Assembly (NCBI GenBank): GCA_008694505.1 | Contig: VZDJ01000623.1 | Span: 7,098,194 to 7,162,193, forward strand | Length of the DNA stretch: 64,000 nucleotides | Direction: 5' to 3' | Source of the DNA: Cyanoderma ruficeps | Taxonomy: Eukaryota > Chordata > Aves > Passeriformes > Timaliidae | In this document: positions 1-11,531 of the stretch, piece by piece | Layout: each line of letters starts with the position of its first letter | Position numbering within the stretch: the stretch's first letter is position 1 | The notes under the pieces: model-generated | What the model was told of the DNA's origin: nothing | Database searches by the model: none | The model's input: only the letters and a program-made list of their open reading frames with translations | Program-made: the position numbers and the translations under genes

Positions 1-2108
1 GGTCCTAAAGGTGCTGTCCCTTGTGGTTCTCAATGTGTCCTGACTATATGGAAAAACATCCTAAAATATCAGTGGCTCAAGCCAACTTGGCAGCAGTACA
101 GTGGAAACAGTGTGATATATTTGGCTCCTGTCACTGATGAAGTTCCTCCATCAAACTGCAATGAAGTTCTTTAAGGGGAAAATGGCTGATGGAAATCCCA
201 GCAATTGCTTCAGGTTTTTTCCTCCTGGAGATAATTGCTTTTGAGCTCTTCTTCACTGATTATGTCCTGCATAAACAGCTGCCTTTCTCAGTTCTCAAAA
301 TCTCTTTTAAAATTTGTTTTCAAGGGATTTTAGCAGGGGGATTAGGTGATGAAAACCCAAGAGAGTAGGGGTAGACCAGACTGATTCTTCCACTCCTGGG
401 GGTTCATGTGTGAGTAACTCAGAATATAGATAGGGAGGAACTTAGGACAACAGAATCCAATACAGAAACTGTAATATTTTAACAAAGACTTCTGGTGAGT
501 CTGGAATAGTGAAGGGCTATGAAAATCTCTTACTGAAAGTGTAGGGTTGGTCTATTAATGCTAGAGACATTTCTCATTGAAACCTAAGTTTTTCCCTAAA
601 AGTTATGATTCATCATTCAGTGTGCAGTGAGTCAATCACACAAAGAGCCAAGGGTTTGTTATTTCACATTTGCACAAAGATGGGTGTTGTGTGGTGAATC
701 CACAAAGCTATCGCCCTAAGTTAAAACAATGAAGACTCATTATATGCTTTTAATCTTTATATGTTCTGCTTATCTAATATATTAGGCGTTTAGTATTTGA
801 CTATTTCTGAGTTATGCCGAGTTGGTTTCTTATCTTGGGTGGCCTGGTGCTCATCGGTATTTACAATTCTATTATTGTCAGGCTGCCTTTCTTAATTTCT
901 TCTTATCTTGGGTGTCCTGCAGTAGCAGATTCTTCCTCCCAATCTTTGTTACTCCCCTGGGTCTATGACATTTGAAGTTAGTTGGGCCCTGAGGCAATGC
1001 TACTGAGAAAAAAATTGTCTTAGACACCACAAGAAGGGCATAGAGAAGAGGCTCCAATGGCAGGAGATGAAAATTTTAAAACAAACAACTTTTAAAAGTC
1101 AGGAGATATTTAATAAATCTTATCCCTACTTGGATATATTCCACTTCTTGCAAAACGCTTCTCCTTAGATCAGAAGTCACACAATAATGGAGTAATTCTA
1201 AAATCTTTCACCAGTGCAATACCCGGTTGAGAAATAGCCACCATAATGAACCATCCCAGACAATGTCAGTGGATTTGAGGAATGACTGGGTAGTCCTTAT
1301 GTTAGTTTTTGCCTACCAGCTACACTGTAATTTTCTCTCTGTAATAATTAAGAACAACACATGTACAGGGGATTTTTCCCAATGTGAAGACCTAAGTTTA
1401 AGGTCAACTTCTTGCTGACTTCTCAAGAATTGAAGACCTGTCAAATGTCTGACACCCTCAACTTTGAATTTATATGTTCCAGACCTGGAGACACGTCCTT
1501 GGTCTGAACAGTGTACAGAAGATTTTCCCTGGGGCTTCAATCAAACACCAAAACCAAGCCATCAGCCTACTGCTAGGAAAAGCCCTGCTCCTCATCAGGC
1601 CAGCACAAGAAGAAAGTTTTACTGCAGCTACCCCTGGGGCAGCTGCCAATTCCACTTGGGGAATCAGAATTAGTGGCTGGAATACGGAAAAACTTCTTAT
1701 GATACAAAAACCAACTTTTGTTCCCCCTTTTTTCATTTTTTTCCTGAGAAGATATTTAATTACCACAATAAAAGAATCAAATTTTATTCACACACAGACA
1801 GAAAACCAAAACCTGAATACTGAAAAGAAAAATTACCCTTGCCACAAGAGATCCCTTGGCAGCAGTTGAAGATCTAAAGAGATTATGAAAAATTGTGTAA
1901 TATCATGACGTATTAAGAAATATTAACACCTGTGAAGAACAAAGCAGTAGAAAAGGTACTAGCACTGATTTCTGTGTACTAGCTGTAATAAGGGAACTAA
2001 TAGATACCCTGAACCTCTCAGATCATACAATTTTCCATTCTAAAATATGGCATTATTCTTTCAGATGAAAACATGTTACAGAAATATGCATATAACTGGC
2101 AGTTACAG
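1..2108. other. Intergenic DNA, no gene recognised
   Basis: This is unique-looking AT-rich sequence. The longest open frame (1474-1869, 131 codons) resembles no family I know, overlaps frames on both strands, and lacks exon-like features. No RNA gene or repeat was recognised. Confidence 0.5.
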
Positions 2109-2115
2109 TTTAGTT

Positions 2116-2651
2116 TGTCCCCGGTAGCTTCAGCCGGTCTCAGCTGCCTTGGTTGTTCCTGGGTAGGGGGTGCACCTACGTACCCCCCTGCCCAAACAAC
2201 TCCGGCAAGCCCCAGGCACAGGCAGCACTTAGCAAGCTTAGTGATAGTGATATTCAGCTCTTAGCAGTGATCAGCTCTTTTGTAGTGATTATCAGCTCTG
2301 AGCTTGCTAAGGCGCCTCGGCAGACGCAGGGAAGAGAGAGGAGAGGCGCCGTATAAAATTCCGCAAATAATTCTTTATTAGCTTCTTCTACGAAGGGTTT
2401 CAATGACGGCAGCTCCACTGAGCTGAGGAAAAGTGGGGTTTTTTTATAGGGTACCTAGGTTTTGAGAAGTAGACCAATAGTACGCATCGCGATAGAGAGT
2501 GACCTATTGTCTTACAGGAAGATAAGAAAAGTCCAAGCGCGGAAAAAAAGGTTGGTTTTGCTTAGTCATGATTAGGCAAAGGGTTATTTTTGTTTAGTCA
2601 TCATGATTAGGCCCTTAGGCGACTGACCGCCAGAGAGGCCTGGCTGCAACA
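2116..2651 (-). mobile_element. Solo LTR of an endogenous retrovirus
   Basis: Read on the minus strand the block runs from TGTTGCAGCC to GGGGACA, the TG...CA form of a retroviral LTR (536 bp). It has a TATA motif (CCTATAAAAA, + strand 2440-2449). About 65 bp further on is a polyadenylation signal AATAAA (+ strand 2374-2379), which implies a short R region. The block is richer in GC and CpG than its flanks. A perfect 6-bp repeat ttacag lies at 2103-2108 and 2652-2657. If it is the target-site duplication, seven bases (2109-2115) belong to the element's inner end. No gag, pol or env sequence adjoins it, so it is a solo LTR. The family name was not determined. Confidence 0.75.
2229..2349 (-). 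repeat. Inverted and direct repeats in the R/U5 part of the LTR
   Basis: ttagcaagct at 2229-2238 is the exact inverse of agcttgctaa at 2301-2310, giving a 10-bp stem around a loop. The loop contains three variants of an agtgat-cagctct unit. Next to it, the palindrome ggcgcc occurs at 2311-2316 and again at 2344-2349. Transcribed, this could fold into a multi-stem structure; that is inference. Confidence 0.6.
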
Positions 2652-2657
2652 TTACAG

Positions 2658-5020
2658 AAAAAGAAAAGTAGTTCCAAAATACAGTAATTTAACCCAAACT
2701 CCTTACATTACTGATCATTTTCCTGGTTGTGCCAATTATATAAATGTTTTTTGAAGTCTCACTTCAGGACACAAAAAACCCAAACCCAAACTAAGCAACG
2801 ACAGACTACACATTTTTTATGAGTAGGGCATTTTTGCCAAGTTAAAAAAAAAATAAATCACTGAGTAAATATAGTTATTGTGTCAATAATCAAGAAAATA
2901 AATCATTAAAATAGCATATGCTATTTTATTGGGTTGCTGTTTTATTAAGCTATATTTATTGGGTTGATCTCAGGGCTTCCATATAAAAATTAATTTGTGT
3001 TGCATCAACATATTTATTGCACATAAAATATAGATTTAGAACTACACAGAAATGCATATATATGCTTTTTTCCTCTAATTAATATTGATACAATTCCCCT
3101 AGTTAATTAATATTACAGTATCTTTCATATGTTCTTTTATCTCACAATTATTAAATGTATACAGCCATAAACTTGATATCTCTGTTCATTTTTTATAAGA
3201 TATGTATTTAGTTGCTTATATAATAGAATTATAAACAAGAAAATTTTTAACAGGCAAATTATTAATACATTTGTTGCAGTTAAAGTTTCAATATATTTAT
3301 TTCTAATTACAATGTATAGTGAAATATTAGCAATATACACAATATTTTCAAGATATGCAAGTGATAATTTGATTAACAGTATATTCAGTCTTTATAAATT
3401 TTAGTGAATGGACTTTTCTTGGATTTATAAGCAGTCAAGAAATAGAGGCTGAATAACATCTCTCTTTGCTTTCAATAACTGGCAGTTAGGAGCACTTTGC
3501 AAGTTACAGGACGCAATAATACAAGAGGTTTATACAATATGCAGCTGTGTGCTCAGGATCTACCTCTAGCCCAGGAGCAGGGTCACATACCTGTATGGAG
3601 GGAGAGCTGCTCTCACAACTCTTGCCACAAGGAACTGCAGAGGTGCAGAAGAGCCTGCAAACTTACCTCTTTACAGAAAATTAGAGCTGTCGTTGCAACC
3701 CTAAGCAACCCTGCTGCCCATGCCCCACCTGAGTGTTGATCTCACGTGAGCCACAGAGAAACAGAAAGTTAGAGACCTTTTAAACTCCTGGTCTCAAGTG
3801 ATAAGCAATTATGAAACCTCTGAGGCCAAGATAAAACCTTCTCAACGCTTAGGAGTTACAAGAGAAACCAGTTCTAAAAACCCTTTCAGGACCAGCCTTT
3901 GCCTCTGATCCCTCCAGCCTCTGCAATAGCCTCACACTTGGAGGCAATGTGCAGGATCCCTGTTGCCAATCCAGAGCAAGTTTAATTGGCTTTGCTCTTT
4001 GCAGTAACTGTGCAAACACAGTCTAATCCCATTTAATCCCCACAAAGTACTTGAAGCCAGGTGATACGTGTCAGAGATAATTCTTCAGATTGGGGCTTAT
4101 TATGTTTATTCACACAAAGCATAGAGAGACAGGTCAGGGTGAGGCATCCCAGCTGTGAGTACAACTGTTCAAATTCGTGGGACTCTTTCTAACATTTCCA
4201 TAGGCTTTGCTTCAGAACTTGGTTGTCTAAATGAATATCTAAGCCAAGTGGCAGTGATATTACCTCCTCTGCCTGTCTTTTTGGATCTTTGCTAAATCCT
4301 TTTATCACAGCAGAGCTGGTACTTTTCTAAAATTATTAAATTATTCATCACTAAGGACTGTATTTTTTTTATTTGAACAACCTATAGAGGACCTCTTTCC
4401 AGAGAGTTACAACAAATAACAACAGTTATCAGACTGTCTGCCAAGTGATTTAAAAATTAGGATAATAGCTGTCCCAGAGGATTATCAGGACCCCGGAGGT
4501 GAGTCATTATGACGAGTGTTATAAAACTCCATGTACTAACTCAAGGGACACTCCATAGCACAAACCTCTTAACCTGGCTTTCTATGAAATTTCTGCTTCT
4601 CTAAAGTTAGACAGAAAATCAAGTGACAAGGAAAAGGTAGGAATAAAAAAATAATCCTGAAATTTACATTATTCTGGATATTTTCTGATCTATCCTCTTA
4701 TGTAAATGCTTTTGTTCTACCTTTGGTCTTCTTGGAGTCTCGTTGATTGCTTCCTGTGCACTTTTCACAGCTGCAGCCTCCAGCCTGTTGCCAGACTTCT
4801 GCCTTCTTTTCTACATGTGCTTCCTTTCACCCCGTTTCCTTCTCTGAGACTCTCCTCCCTCCTCCAGCTCTATGTATGTCTCACTTTCCACCCTATCATC
4901 TCAGCTGTCACTCCTCCACCAAATATCTCCCCTACTTTGTCTCCTCCCTCCTTGGATTATCCCCTATGGTTTTTTGCCACTCTTCTAGAATTTACTTCTC
5001 TCCATCAATTCTGTCCTGGT
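2658..5020. other. Intergenic AT-rich DNA
   Basis: No gene was recognised. Positions 2840-3400 are very AT-rich. The tract 4690-5020 is pyrimidine-rich on the + strand, which produces long but low-complexity Ser/Leu/Phe/Pro open frames. An imperfect doubling of tttattgggttg occurs near 2925-2965. Confidence 0.5.
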
Positions 5021-5350
5021 TCTTTGGCATTAACATTTATTTTTCCCCAATCTCCCTTGATTCTTTTTTTCTTTCTTCTATTTCTCTTCTTCTCCCTCTG
5101 TATGAAGTTCTGGTATATAACCTTCTCACACCATCAATTCACACCATCAATTCACACCATCAATTCACCAAAAAGCCAAATGATCTTTGCTAAATGTTGC
5201 AAATGTTGCATGCCAAATGTTCTTTGGCATTAACATTTATTTTTCCCCAATCTCCCTTGATGCTTTTTTTCTTTCTTCTATTTCTCTTCTTCTCCCTCTG
5301 TATGAAGTTCTGGTATATAACCTTCTCATACCATCAATTCACCAAAAAGC
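5021..5350 (+). repeat. Recent tandem duplication, about 200-bp unit
   Basis: The block beginning tctttggcat at 5021 recurs at 5221, exactly 200 bp later, and the match runs for about 130 bp with about two substitutions. At the end of the first copy the 13-bp element caccatcaattca is present about three times, against once in the second, so a minisatellite expansion is nested in the duplication. The near identity indicates a young event, or a collapsed or expanded assembly artefact. Confidence 0.85.
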
Positions 5351-5610
5351 TGGTTGCAAATGAAAACCATATTTATCAATGTCCTTTGGTACACAGACAA
5401 AATGTGCCTGAATAGGCTAATTATAAATAATAATTTTAGTTTGGTAACTTAATATTGTATTCTTGTTTGTGTTCCTTCCTAAAATTTCAGAACAGTAAAG
5501 CAAAGTATTTCTACCGATTATCTATTTTCTGCCCAGCTATCATTCAGCACCTTTTTTTTAAGCCCTCCCACTTCTAAGAAAATGAATACTGAGCAACTTC
5601 AGTCATAAAC

Positions 5611-5705
5611 AAAGAAAAGAAAAGAAAAGAAAAGAAAAGAAAAGAAAAGAAAAGAAAAGAAAAGAAAAGAAAAGAAAAGAAAAGAAAAGAAAAGAAAAGA
5701 AAAGA
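5611..5705 (+). repeat. Microsatellite (AAAGA)n, about 19 copies
   Basis: A pure pentanucleotide array of about 95 bp with no interruption. Uninterrupted purity suggests recent expansion and likely length polymorphism. Confidence 0.97.
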
Positions 5706-8700
5706 TTTTATCCCCTTCTTACCTGCACCAGAAGAGGGAGAGGATCTGTGTTGAGGCTGGGAACAGCTCAGAGTTTTCTGAATATAGTGTCAGGCATGTT
5801 CAGTGGCAAAGCACCATGCTGGGCTACCAAAACTAGTGCTGTGCCCTCCCTTCCAACCCACAACAGCTAGAAAGGAAATGGGATGTATCCTTCACCTCTT
5901 TCTCATGATTTGGGAAGTCAGAGTACTCATTAGTGTTAAACATTAAAAAAAAAAAATCCTTTAAATTATATAGGATAAAGATTACAGAATTGTAAACATG
6001 TCGTCACAACATGAAACACCCCAGGCATGTTTGTGGCAAAGCACACACCCTCTGTATAATTATAGTCAGGCTTTTCTGTTTTAGGCAAAAAGTAACAATA
6101 GTCACTTATCAGATTCTCAAAATGGTATTGGAGAGGATTCAGCAGGATACTCCCAAAACTTTCTGGGTAGCCATAGGATTGCAGACACATAAATGTTTAG
6201 TCCCTCCAGTTTCTGAAAACTATTTCTTCCATGCTGCACTCTGCTCTATTAGGGTTTTCTAGTTAGTTTTTCACCAGTCTATCTCTCACAATTCCTTTTC
6301 TCACTCTGCAATTCTAGCTCAGACTTCCTCTCCTTTCTCCAAATGTCACTGGGCTGCCTGCCCACCTCTTCTCAGGGGATAAATCTTGACCAGATCAGAA
6401 CAGTGTCTCTAGAAGTCTTGTGTGCTCATTTCAGCATTGCACATTCATGCAACAGGGAGGCTTTTTTATTTTTTTTTTTCTGCTGTACTTCTGCATGTGA
6501 AATTTTTTAACAGCAGTTCCACATTCTAGGTCTTACTGAACATGGTATTTTCTGCAGCCCATGTGCCCAAGGGAGCATTCTGGTATATTGGTCAAACAAA
6601 CACCATGGACACCCTATCAGCTGATATCTATGATGCCTCTGACTATAGTTTGCTGTGTCTGTGGTTCTAATGCACGTATACCTAAATAATGTGTGCACAT
6701 TCCAGTAAAATGGAGGGATCTCCATAAAAGAGATAGAAGCAACTGCAGTGAAGATGGTTTTTCACAGCTTCCCAACAGCATTCATCAGACAGCTTCCATC
6801 CACTGGCCTTAAGAAAAACCTACTAAAAGGCATTTAGACCCAGCAGATCCTGGTACTTTGATTCTTCATCTGCACATAATGAGAAGAATTTTTGTCTTGG
6901 CATGACAGGCATATGTTGACTCATGAAATGGTGAGGCTTGTGAGATGTTTTCTTGAACAGTAACTTTGAGGGCATATTTTCCTGTGGATATTTTACTTTC
7001 CTTTGACCTAATGTGAAGGCCCTCCTCTCTGAGGTCAGTAATATTCCATTTTTGACCAACTAAATAGTTTATAAATGCTTTCATGTACACGTGAACATAC
7101 ATGCTGGTGGCTTGTTTCAAATTCGACAAATCTACCTGAAACTTGGTGATAAGCTGAGCTTTTTTTGCCTTTAGCAACCTTGCCTACTGCCATTTTTCAC
7201 CATGCAAGCACCCTGAAAAATACCACCTTTTCCTTGGAAAATTCCATGTGTGCCTCACTGAAATGCATGTGGCTGGAAAGACTTGTGCCTACCTTTGAAA
7301 TTGTGTTGTGAATCCTTGCGGAGTCATACTTTTCATACCATGCAGGTTCCTCACCTGAGGAACATGGCAGGAAGACAGACCTACTTCTTTGGCATGTTGC
7401 CACACTTGGTGTACTGCTTAAAGTGAGGTGCTTTCTGGGGTACTAGAAATCTTTTCGATGTGGCTACTGCCTTTCTATGCAATTCTTCCCTGTCTTAGGA
7501 TCAAATTCATCCATGTACAGATTCCCACTTTTACAGCTATCCCTCTTCTAAATACCACTTCCATACTTCATGTTTAATTCGCATTGTATACTGGGCGTGT
7601 ATTGAGTGAATCCAAAGATTTTGAAGGAATTTCATGATTTCAGAACTGTTTCCTACTCAAATTCACAAGGCCTTAGAAGGGAACAAAAATGAAATTATAA
7701 TATAAGCTTTGTCTGACTTATTCTAATCTTCATTTTGTAATTCAGACTTTTCTGATTTGGGGATTTATTTCTCTGAAAAGAGTTTACTCCTGAAAAAGTG
7801 ACTCTAGTTAGTGAGACTTGATACAATTACTAGAATTTAAGCAGCCTACAAGCATTGTCTTTGGGTTTTACTCAGGGTAAATTTCACCACAGTTCAAAGA
7901 GCTCGTATGACCCTTTATTAAATAATCACAGCATAAATTGTCATATTCTACCTAATTCATTAAGTTTTTATTCTCATTTATTTTTATGTTCTTTATTCCA
8001 CCATGTTGCAATTAGTAAAAATTAATTTAATTCACAATTGATTAGCAATTAAAACTTTTCAAATACTCTGTGCTTCCAATGCTGAAACCCAAGTTTCATG
8101 GAGTGCAGCACGGAGTGCAGATGGAATTCCAATCAATGGTTTGTGTCAAGTGGTTTTAGAGACCCATAATGGAGCCATCACATGAATTAAACATTTATGA
8201 CTCAAAATCAATTAGTGACTAAAACACAAATTAGTTCACTATTAAGGTTTATCAAGGAGCATGCTAACCTTGACAGACCATGCAATGATGAGAGATATTA
8301 ATAAAGAAATATTACAGTAACAAATATTTAACATTTATATCTGTCATAGCATATCTCTAATAAAATTTTAAAAAAGGATGTGTTGGGTAGGTCACATTCT
8401 TTTTCAGAAACTACAACAGCATTATCCTGTATATTAAGTAAGTAATTGATACTTCAGGTAAAACAGTAGGATAGCAAGATTATTTTTCTAAGGGAAAAAT
8501 CAAAATAGTTCATGAAAAATTCAGTGGGTCAGTCTGACATGACAAATATATTTTTATAGAGTTTATCAGGTTTAGAGCCCTTGGAAGTAGTGTTCTACCT
8601 GCTTTTTGCCAGCAGAGAGCCTAACAAAGCAATGAATAAAAATATAAAAAGAAATTTATACCATGTTACTCCTTTTATACTTGTTCCAATGTTAAAAGTT

Positions 8701-10940
8701 AGTCTGAGCTTAGCAGCTACAAAGTGAAATACTTCCTTGTTTAAGGACAGCCTGACCCGGCCGGATTTACCCAGGTAATTGAGGGTTCACAGAGTCCCCA
8801 CAGAGCCTGGGGGAAGCTGGTGCCAAGTTCAGGTGGTGAGACTAGAAACTCCTGTGGAGCAAAGCAAAATGTCACAGAGGATTTTCAACTTGTCCTGTCG
8901 CCCAGGCCTGCTGCCTACACCCCTGGAATCAGTGACAGCTCCTGTCCCTTCCTCTGACTGAGTCTGGATGTATTCAGATGTAGAAGCCAGGCCAAGTGAC
9001 AGATCACAGGAATCCAGAAGTATTTACATTATTGAAGTAATGAAGTTATATAAATCTAAGGCAGTGAAAAGCAGAACCTCCATGGTTTTATTTAAATTTT
9101 CAGAGATAAAGTTTGTTTATTTACATGCATTATTTTAATCTCAGCATGTGTGAAAACAACATTTCTGCTTTATTTCTGAAAACCAAACACTGCAATATGC
9201 TAATGTACATAAATCCTAAAATTGTTATTCTCAGAAGTCACAAATTATACTGGATGCCTTGAAATTTATATCGCTGATTTAAGAAGATTGCTGTTTGTCC
9301 TTTGAAAAATCAGATACCTTTCAATTGAAATTTTCATGTTCTCAAAACAGAGAAATTAGTTTTGCCAAAAACTTTTAAAATAAGAAATTGCTGATTACTT
9401 AAATAATGAGAGTGTTTTGTTCGTTTATACAGTGTTTACACAGTGAAAAATAAAGCTGTTTTAGATAATTTCAGTCTTGCCAAGTAGCAATTGCTGCGGC
9501 CATTAAGAAAACCTCAAAACAAACAAACCCCCAAACCCCTTAGATCTAGATTGCTCAGGTGGATACTTCTCTGCTATTTCTTAAAATATAAGTAAGAAGA
9601 CTTTCTGTCTGGTTTTTAGGCACGTAACTCAGAATTTTTTCCACCACCATCAGCTGGATTCTTTCCAGCAGAATATCTACAGTGCCTAGCTCCTCTCCTA
9701 CTGCAGAGTCTTAAGGTTTGTTTTTCATCTCAGGAGACTTCAATTAGCTTTCATTTCTTTGGCCTCTCACTTGTATTTTCCAAACACAAGTGCTGTGTCT
9801 GCAAAACACCTTCTGATGAGAGTGTAAGACTGAATATGCCTTATGTCTCTTGAACAAGTGTTGGCTTCCAGTTTAGTCCAAGTGTTCTCCAGCACAGCCT
9901 CCTTGGAACACCTGTTGGGGAGTTCTTAAAAATCAGGCCACAGGTCTGTCATCAGAGCATACTATTACATTAATACCTTAATTCATGAATTTACTATTTA
10001 AAACTCTTAAGCTTTTATATAAAGGCTGTCAGCTTCACCAACCTGGTTGTTACATTTCTGAGATAAAGGATCCTTTAATAAGGTGCATGAATGCCTGGAC
10101 TGCTCTTGCTTCCTTGAGACAGTGTTCCCCTGAGAATTGAGAATTTGATCTACTTCTATATTGAATAAACATTCTTTTATTTCAGCATTTTCAAACTTAA
10201 ACAGGTAATAGAACTTTTCTTTTATGCGATATGAAGTCTTTCTAATTAATAAGTAAAAACTTGGTTTAAAATCAACTGATGCTTGTATTATTATCAAGAT
10301 CAGAATGCAGAATCCTGCGTGAAGACTGAAAATATATCTTGTACTCAAGGACCTCCTGCCCTACTGAGCAGTTGTAACAAAAGCTGATCTCTGTTGAGTT
10401 AGAAAGACACTGAACAAAATGTCACAAGCATGCTTCTTGCACTTTGTGAGGACTTGGAATCACACATGCACTTTGGGTCTCCGATGGCTCTGGCAGCAAT
10501 TGTGGGAAGAATAGCAGCTGTGCCAGAAAGTAAGAACACAAGAGCAAGAAACATACTGGGACTGAGACGGATCCTGACATTGCACAACTTATACTCAGAT
10601 GAATGCCAAGAATGACTACTCAGAGGCCAGTAGCCCAAAGATAGTTGGCTTCTCTTTTCACTTTTAATCATTCTGTTCCAGACACGTATAAACAATACCT
10701 AATTGTAGGACAGCTGCGAGGCAATTTTTAAATCCAAGCAGTATGTAAAAGGGTAAAGGAAACTGTGATGTTAATAATGGAGAACGAGACTTAAGAAGCA
10801 CTATCTGAACAGCCTCAAGGGACTGGACAGCAAATTGACCAACAACTCTCAAGCATGAGTATGCTGTGGAGCAAAAGTAGGAGAAAAGTAAAGGTTCAAA
10901 AGAGATGCTAAAAATAACCAGAAAAAAAGAACCTAGATAA
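5706..10940. other. Intergenic DNA, no gene recognised
   Basis: Open frames here stay below about 115 codons on both strands and match no family I recognise. Positions 7920-8310 are dense in TAAT/ATTA cores and could be a conserved non-coding element. A CpG-containing patch lies at 8750-8960. Neither is proven functional. Confidence 0.45.
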
Positions 10941-11531
10941 GTGTGGTAGGTTGACTCTAGCTGGACACTGTGTGCCCATCAAGTTGCTTTATCACTCCCT
11001 TCCTCACCTGGACAGGGGAAGAAAATGCATGGAAAAGCTCATGCTTTGAGATAAAGACAGGGAAAGATCATTCATCAGTTGCTGTCACAGGCAAAATAGA
11101 TTCATCTTAGGAAAATTATTTTACTTCATTGAAAATTAGGCAGAGCAGGATAATGAAAAACAAAACCACATCTGAAACCAACTTCCCACACACACTATTC
11201 TGGACTCTGCTTCACTCCAAACTATTCTACCTCCTCCTCAGTGGCACAGGGGGGCAGAATGGGAGCTGTGGCCAGTTCATTACATGCTATCTCTCCAACT
11301 CCTTCCTCTGCAAAGGAAAGACTCCTCATACTCTTCCCCTGCTCCAACCTGGGATCCCTCCCACGGCAGACAGTCCACCATGAACTCCTCCAACATGAAG
11401 GACAACCTGCCTCACCGTGGTCTTCATCACAGGCTGCTGGCAAATCTCTTCTCCGGCATTTGGAGCACAGAGAAGCTACACTTGCAGCCTTCACCCCCTG
11501 CGTACCAAAACCTTGTCATAGAATCCCAATA
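10941..11531 (-). mobile_element. LTR-like avian interspersed repeat, degraded
   Basis: The block from gtgtggtaggttgac to about ccttgtcatagaatcccaata closely follows a repeat I remember as abundant in bird genomes. Landmarks are the paired phrases around lowercase tggacaggggaagaaaat, ctacctcctcctcagtggca and ctcaccgtggtcttcatcac. It is GC-richer than its flanks and has several overlapping open frames typical of this repeat. The minus orientation and LTR class are from memory, not from a search. Its boundaries are uncertain by tens of bases. Confidence 0.55.

Noticed and set aside
1474..1869. 131-codon + frame
   Set aside because: Three overlapping frames are open on both strands and the composition is not coding-like. 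No family recognised.
4706..5233. 175-codon + frame, the longest in the window
   Set aside because: It lies in pyrimidine-rich DNA, encodes low-complexity Ser/Leu/Phe/Pro, spans the tandem duplication, and has an equally open overlapping frame. No family resemblance.
10399..10695. 98-codon minus frame with a hydrophobic segment
   Set aside because: The hydrophobic stretch looked like a signal or membrane segment, but there is no matching family, no splice context, and an antisense frame is open as well.
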